Shown here: piece by piece, positions 5,535 to 8,387 of the stretch
How the letters are laid out: each line of letters starts with the position of its first letter
Numbering within the stretch: the first letter of the stretch is position 1
NCBI GenBank assembly: GCA_038246345.1
Contig: JBBRWA010000266.1
Location: 1-8,387, forward strand
From: M3007 sp038246345
GTDB lineage: Bacteria > Bacteroidota > Bacteroidia > Chitinophagales > Saprospiraceae
Length of the DNA stretch: 8,387 nt
Direction: 5' to 3'
Position numbers and translations under genes: made by a program
Notes under the pieces: model-generated
What the model saw: the letters and a program-made list of their open reading frames with translations, nothing else
Databases searched by the model: none
Told to the model about the DNA's origin: nothing

Positions 5535-6288
5535 TTAAAAAAGCTTCCACTGCCGCTACCAGCTCCTCCGGCTTGTCCGCGTGCACCCAATGTCCCGCCC
5601 CTTCAAGGGTCACAATTGTGGCCTGCGGAAACAGTGAATGGATCAACGGCTCGTCTTCCGGCCTGATGTAATTGGAATTGCCGCCACGGATAAAAAGCGT
5701 GGGCTTGTCGAAAGGCTCACCCGATACCGGGGCCAGAATGTCCTGAAAATGTTCCCACAATACGGGCAAATTCATTTTCCAGGTATAGGTGCCGGTTTCC
5801 GTTCTGGTGATGTTTTTCAATAAAAACTGGCGGGTGCCTGTGTCGGCAATATGCTCGGAAAGGAAGGCTTCTGCTGCTTTTCGGGAGGGAATGCTCGGCA
5901 GGTTCATGTCGAGCAATGCCTGAAAGATATTGGAATGGTTGTCTTCAGCCTGGCCGGGCGCTATGTCGACCACCACGAGGCGTTCCACCATATCGGGGTA
6001 GGAGAGGGCGAGCTGCATGGCTACTTTGCCGCCCATGCTGTGGCCGATGAGCCGGGCGGAAAACATCCAGTGGGCCTCCATGAAAGCGCGGAGGTCTTCG
6101 GCCATTTCCGGGTAGGTGTGCGTGGGCACATGTGGCGATCGGCCATGGTTGCGCAGGTCTGGCGTGACGGCCAGAAAATGCTCCGACAGTTTTTTGGCGA
6201 TGGTTTGCCAATTGTCGGAAAAGCCAAACATGCCGTGGAGGATGATTACTGGGTCGCCAGCGCCGAATTCTCGAGAGTACAGTTCCAT
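5530..6288 (-). CDS. Alpha/beta hydrolase, YbfF-like esterase
   Basis: A 252-aa cytoplasmic alpha/beta hydrolase, the usual length for YbfF/ABHD11-type acyl esterases, which hydrolyse short-chain and acyl-CoA-type esters. Visible blocks are the oxyanion HGMFG (18-22), DLRNHGRSP (44-52), the nucleophile elbow GHSMGG with S84, VVDIAP with D108 (the acid position in YbfF), the family's RGGNSNYI segment (201-208) and H233 in GAGHWVHADKPEE. The triad is therefore probably S84-D108-H233, with no missing residue. There is no signal peptide. It starts 15 nt after the stop of the sensor/regulator gene on the same strand, so it is probably the second gene of that operon. Its 3' end runs into the tandem repeat and the paired hairpins. 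The natural substrate cannot be told from sequence. A general esterase role is the safest call. Confidence 0.88.
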   Translation of the reverse strand: MELYSREFGAGDPVIILHGMFGFSDNWQTIAKKLSEHFLAVTPDLRNHGRSPHVPTHTYPEMAEDLRAFMEAHWMFSARLIGHSMGGKVAMQLALSYPDMVERLVVVDIAPGQAEDNHSNIFQALLDMNLPSIPSRKAAEAFLSEHIADTGTRQFLLKNITRTETGTYTWKMNLPVLWEHFQDILAPVSGEPFDKPTLFIRGGNSNYIRPEDEPLIHSLFPQATIVTLEGAGHWVHADKPEELVAAVEAFLM

Positions 6289-6303
6289 AAGGCAAAGGTA
6301 GTG

Positions 6304-8387
6304 TCATACCGCAGAAGGCGGCATGCCAAATTCCTTGGAGTACAGTCTAGAGAAGTGCGAGGGGTTTTTGAAACCAGTGCGGAAACACAGTTCTTTGATG
6401 CTGACATGCCGCTCCGCCTGCAAAATTGCCCGGGCTTTTTGAAGCCGGAAAGTACGCAACATCTGCATGGGCGATTGGTCGATCAGCACTTTCAGTTTGC
6501 GGTCGAGCTGAGAACTGCTCATGTTGAGCAACTGACAAAGGCGGTCTAGATTGAACGCATCATCCGTGTAATTGGCCTCAAAAAGCTCCTGAAGTTGCAA
6601 TATGAATGCATCTTCTACTTGTTGGTCGACACTGCTGTGTTCCGCCAAATCCAGTTTTTTATCTCCGGATAAAACCCCTTCGTACCGCGCCTTCCATTGC
6701 CGTTGCAGGTGCAACAAGTTGTGCAACACCATTACTAGCTCCGATTCATCGAAAGGCTTGGTCAGGTAGGCATTGGCGCCGCGACGGTGCCCTTCCATGC
6801 GGTCGACATGCTCTACTTTGGCCGTCAGCATGACAATGGGGATATGGCTGCTGCGCACGTCGTTTTTAAGGGTTTCGGTTACTTCATATCCGTTTTTCAG
6901 GGGCATGGCCACGTCGGTCAGGACGAGATCAGGCATCAATTCAAATGCTTTTTGGATGCCCATGGCACCATCGGTGGCCATTTCCAACCTGAAATGGGGT
7001 TGAAGGCATAAGCGTAGGTAGGCAGCAACATCGGGGTTGTCTTCTACTACCAATAGCATAGGCTTTTTGCTGCTTTGCGCCGTCAGGGTCTGTCCAGCGG
7101 TTTTTGCCGGTGCAGTGCTCGCGTATGCTGTCGCTGGGGCGTCCAGTTCTTTTATGGGCAGAAAAATAGTAAACGTAGCACCTTTCCCGAGTTGGCTGTC
7201 CACAGCGATCCTGCCGCCCATTAGTTGCACTAGGTCACGTGTCAGCGTCAGGCCAATACCGGAGGAACCTAGTTCACCCTGTGCATTGCTGCTTTGAAAA
7301 AAGCGATCAAATACGCGCGGCAAGTCCTTGGCGGCAATCCCTTCCCCGTTGTCGGACACGCTGATGGATAAGTGTTCTCCTGCATTTTCTTTTTGGACAT
7401 TTACCGTAATTTTTCCGTCAGGTTGGGTATAGCGCACCGCATTAGAAATCAGGTTGTTCAACACTTTTTGCAACAGTTGCGGGTCGTATGCAGTCCATAA
7501 TGCTGTTGGATCAATATCGATATCCAGTTGAAGCCCTTTGCTGTTGGCGAGTGGTTGGAGGCTTTCCACATGCTGTTGTATGAAACCGATGATATTGCCT
7601 TCGGTCAGTTGCAGTTGAAATTGGTTGCTCTCCAGCTGCGCCAGGTCCAGCACCTGATTGGTTAATTGAAGCAATTGGTCGCCTTGGCGCATAATTTGCC
7701 GGGCATTTTCCGGTGCCGAGTCGGCTTTTTCGCCGCGTGAAATGCGGTTGGCAAGCCCAAGAATTACGGTCAATGGCGTGCGCAGCTCGTGGGCGACATT
7801 TGCAAAAAATTCATTTTTTATGGCTTCGAAGGCTTTCAAGCGTTTAGATTCACGCTGGTTGAACGTTGCGTTGTTGCGCAACTTGAACACTTGTATGCGG
7901 TACCGGCTGTACCCATAAACGGCTGCGGCGGCCAGCAATACATAAACGATATATGCCAACCAACTGCGGTACCAGGGTGCACGGATCTCCAGGATAAAAA
8001 CCACAGGCTTTTCGCTCCAGGGGCTATCGGCGGTGGCGGCCTGAACCTCAAGCACATACCGTCCAGGAGGCAAGGCGGAATAATTGACGCTGTGCGATAC
8101 GCCATCGTCCACCCAATCGTGGTCGATGCCTTTTAATCTATGCCGGAAATGATTGGTGGCAGGGTTGGAAAAATCAAGTGCTGCAAATTCGAACAAGACA
8201 TTGTTTTCTGAAAAAGACAGTGAAAGCGCGCCGTCCAGGTCGGGCAACCGAACCACTCCGCGTACTTTAATTCCGGTAATGGTCACGGCTGGTGCAGTCT
8301 TTTTAGCACGAATGTTTTCCGGTTTGAAATAGTTGAGCCCGCTCACGCCCCCGAACCATAATTGGCCATCTTGCGTGCGCAAGTACG
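6304..8387 (-). CDS. Hybrid two-component system sensor kinase/AraC regulator (5' end outside window)
   Basis: The frame is open to the window edge, so the N-terminus is missing; residues are counted from the TTG at 8382. The order is: end of a Reg_prop beta-propeller (DGQLWFGGVSGLNYF, 5-19), Y_Y_Y domain (about 53-133), one membrane helix (about 142-157), HisKA with H198 (VAHELRTP), HATPase_c with N-box NNLISNA (309-315), DNGEGI (344-349) and GSSGIGL (372-378), a linker rich in Ala and Thr (about 412-438), a receiver with D448, phospho-acceptor D490 (LTDVAMP), T520 and K542, and an AraC-type helix-turn-helix (about 600-690). This is the classic Bacteroidota one-protein system: periplasmic propellers sense a ligand, often a glycan, and the C-terminus binds DNA. 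All phosphotransfer residues are present. The downstream esterase is probably co-transcribed. No SusC/SusD genes are in view, so its regulon is unknown. Confidence 0.93.
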   Translation of the reverse strand, partial: YLRTQDGQLWFGGVSGLNYFKPENIRAKKTAPAVTITGIKVRGVVRLPDLDGALSLSFSENNVLFEFAALDFSNPATNHFRHRLKGIDHDWVDDGVSHSVNYSALPPGRYVLEVQAATADSPWSEKPVVFILEIRAPWYRSWLAYIVYVLLAAAAVYGYSRYRIQVFKLRNNATFNQRESKRLKAFEAIKNEFFANVAHELRTPLTVILGLANRISRGEKADSAPENARQIMRQGDQLLQLTNQVLDLAQLESNQFQLQLTEGNIIGFIQQHVESLQPLANSKGLQLDIDIDPTALWTAYDPQLLQKVLNNLISNAVRYTQPDGKITVNVQKENAGEHLSISVSDNGEGIAAKDLPRVFDRFFQSSNAQGELGSSGIGLTLTRDLVQLMGGRIAVDSQLGKGATFTIFLPIKELDAPATAYASTAPAKTAGQTLTAQSSKKPMLLVVEDNPDVAAYLRLCLQPHFRLEMATDGAMGIQKAFELMPDLVLTDVAMPLKNGYEVTETLKNDVRSSHIPIVMLTAKVEHVDRMEGHRRGANAYLTKPFDESELVMVLHNLLHLQRQWKARYEGVLSGDKKLDLAEHSSVDQQVEDAFILQLQELFEANYTDDAFNLDRLCQLLNMSSSQLDRKLKVLIDQSPMQMLRTFRLQKARAILQAERHVSIKELCFRTGFKNPSHFSRLYSKEFGMPPSAV

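Noticed and set aside
5851..6549. 232-aa plus-strand open frame
   Set aside because: It is antisense to the alpha/beta hydrolase and the end of the sensor/regulator, both of which have complete family motifs.

Overview
The window looks like chromosomal DNA from a member of the Bacteroidota, perhaps a Saprospiria-like lineage. The phylum assignment rests on a hybrid two-component sensor/AraC-type regulator, start codons with no Shine-Dalgarno sequence, TAnnTTTG-type -7 boxes, and a PD-(D/E)XK transposase and a dienelactone hydrolase of Bacteroidota flavour. The class assignment is a guess. No rRNA, tRNA or CRISPR array was seen.

Layout from left to right. (1) 1-196: AT-rich leader with a 10-bp inverted repeat and a CCTTTTG heptamer tract. 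(2) 197-2200 (+): a complete GH13 subfamily-4 enzyme resembling amylosucrase. (3) 2201-2447: a roughly 180-bp imperfect inverted-repeat element. (4) 2448-3719 (-): a strip of gene debris. In minus-strand order it holds the N-terminal stub of a dienelactone hydrolase, an unrecognised 76-aa ORF, a 34-codon remnant of a DUF5615-like PIN-fold protein, and a C-terminally truncated Rpn/PD-(D/E)XK transposase with a substituted active-site residue. (5) 3720-4006: a divergent intergenic region with a strong hairpin cluster. (6) 4007-5356 (+): a putative lipoprotein with a complete neprosin (glutamic prolyl endopeptidase) architecture, including a plant-like activation peptide. (7) 5357-5534: two strong hairpins and a 16-bp tandem repeat between convergent genes. 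(8) 5530-8387 (-): a hybrid two-component system protein, cut by the window edge, followed after 15 nt by a YbfF-like alpha/beta hydrolase, probably in one operon.

The genes do not form one pathway. The amylosucrase-like enzyme is predicted to act on sucrose or alpha-glucans in the cytoplasm. The neprosin-like protein is predicted to act at the cell surface or outside. The sensor/regulator would join extracellular ligand sensing to transcription, with a small esterase downstream. I see no convincing new multi-gene system. The most notable items are the bacterial neprosin lipoprotein, and the scar region where a palindromic element abuts a truncated nuclease/transposase gene and three other gene remnants.
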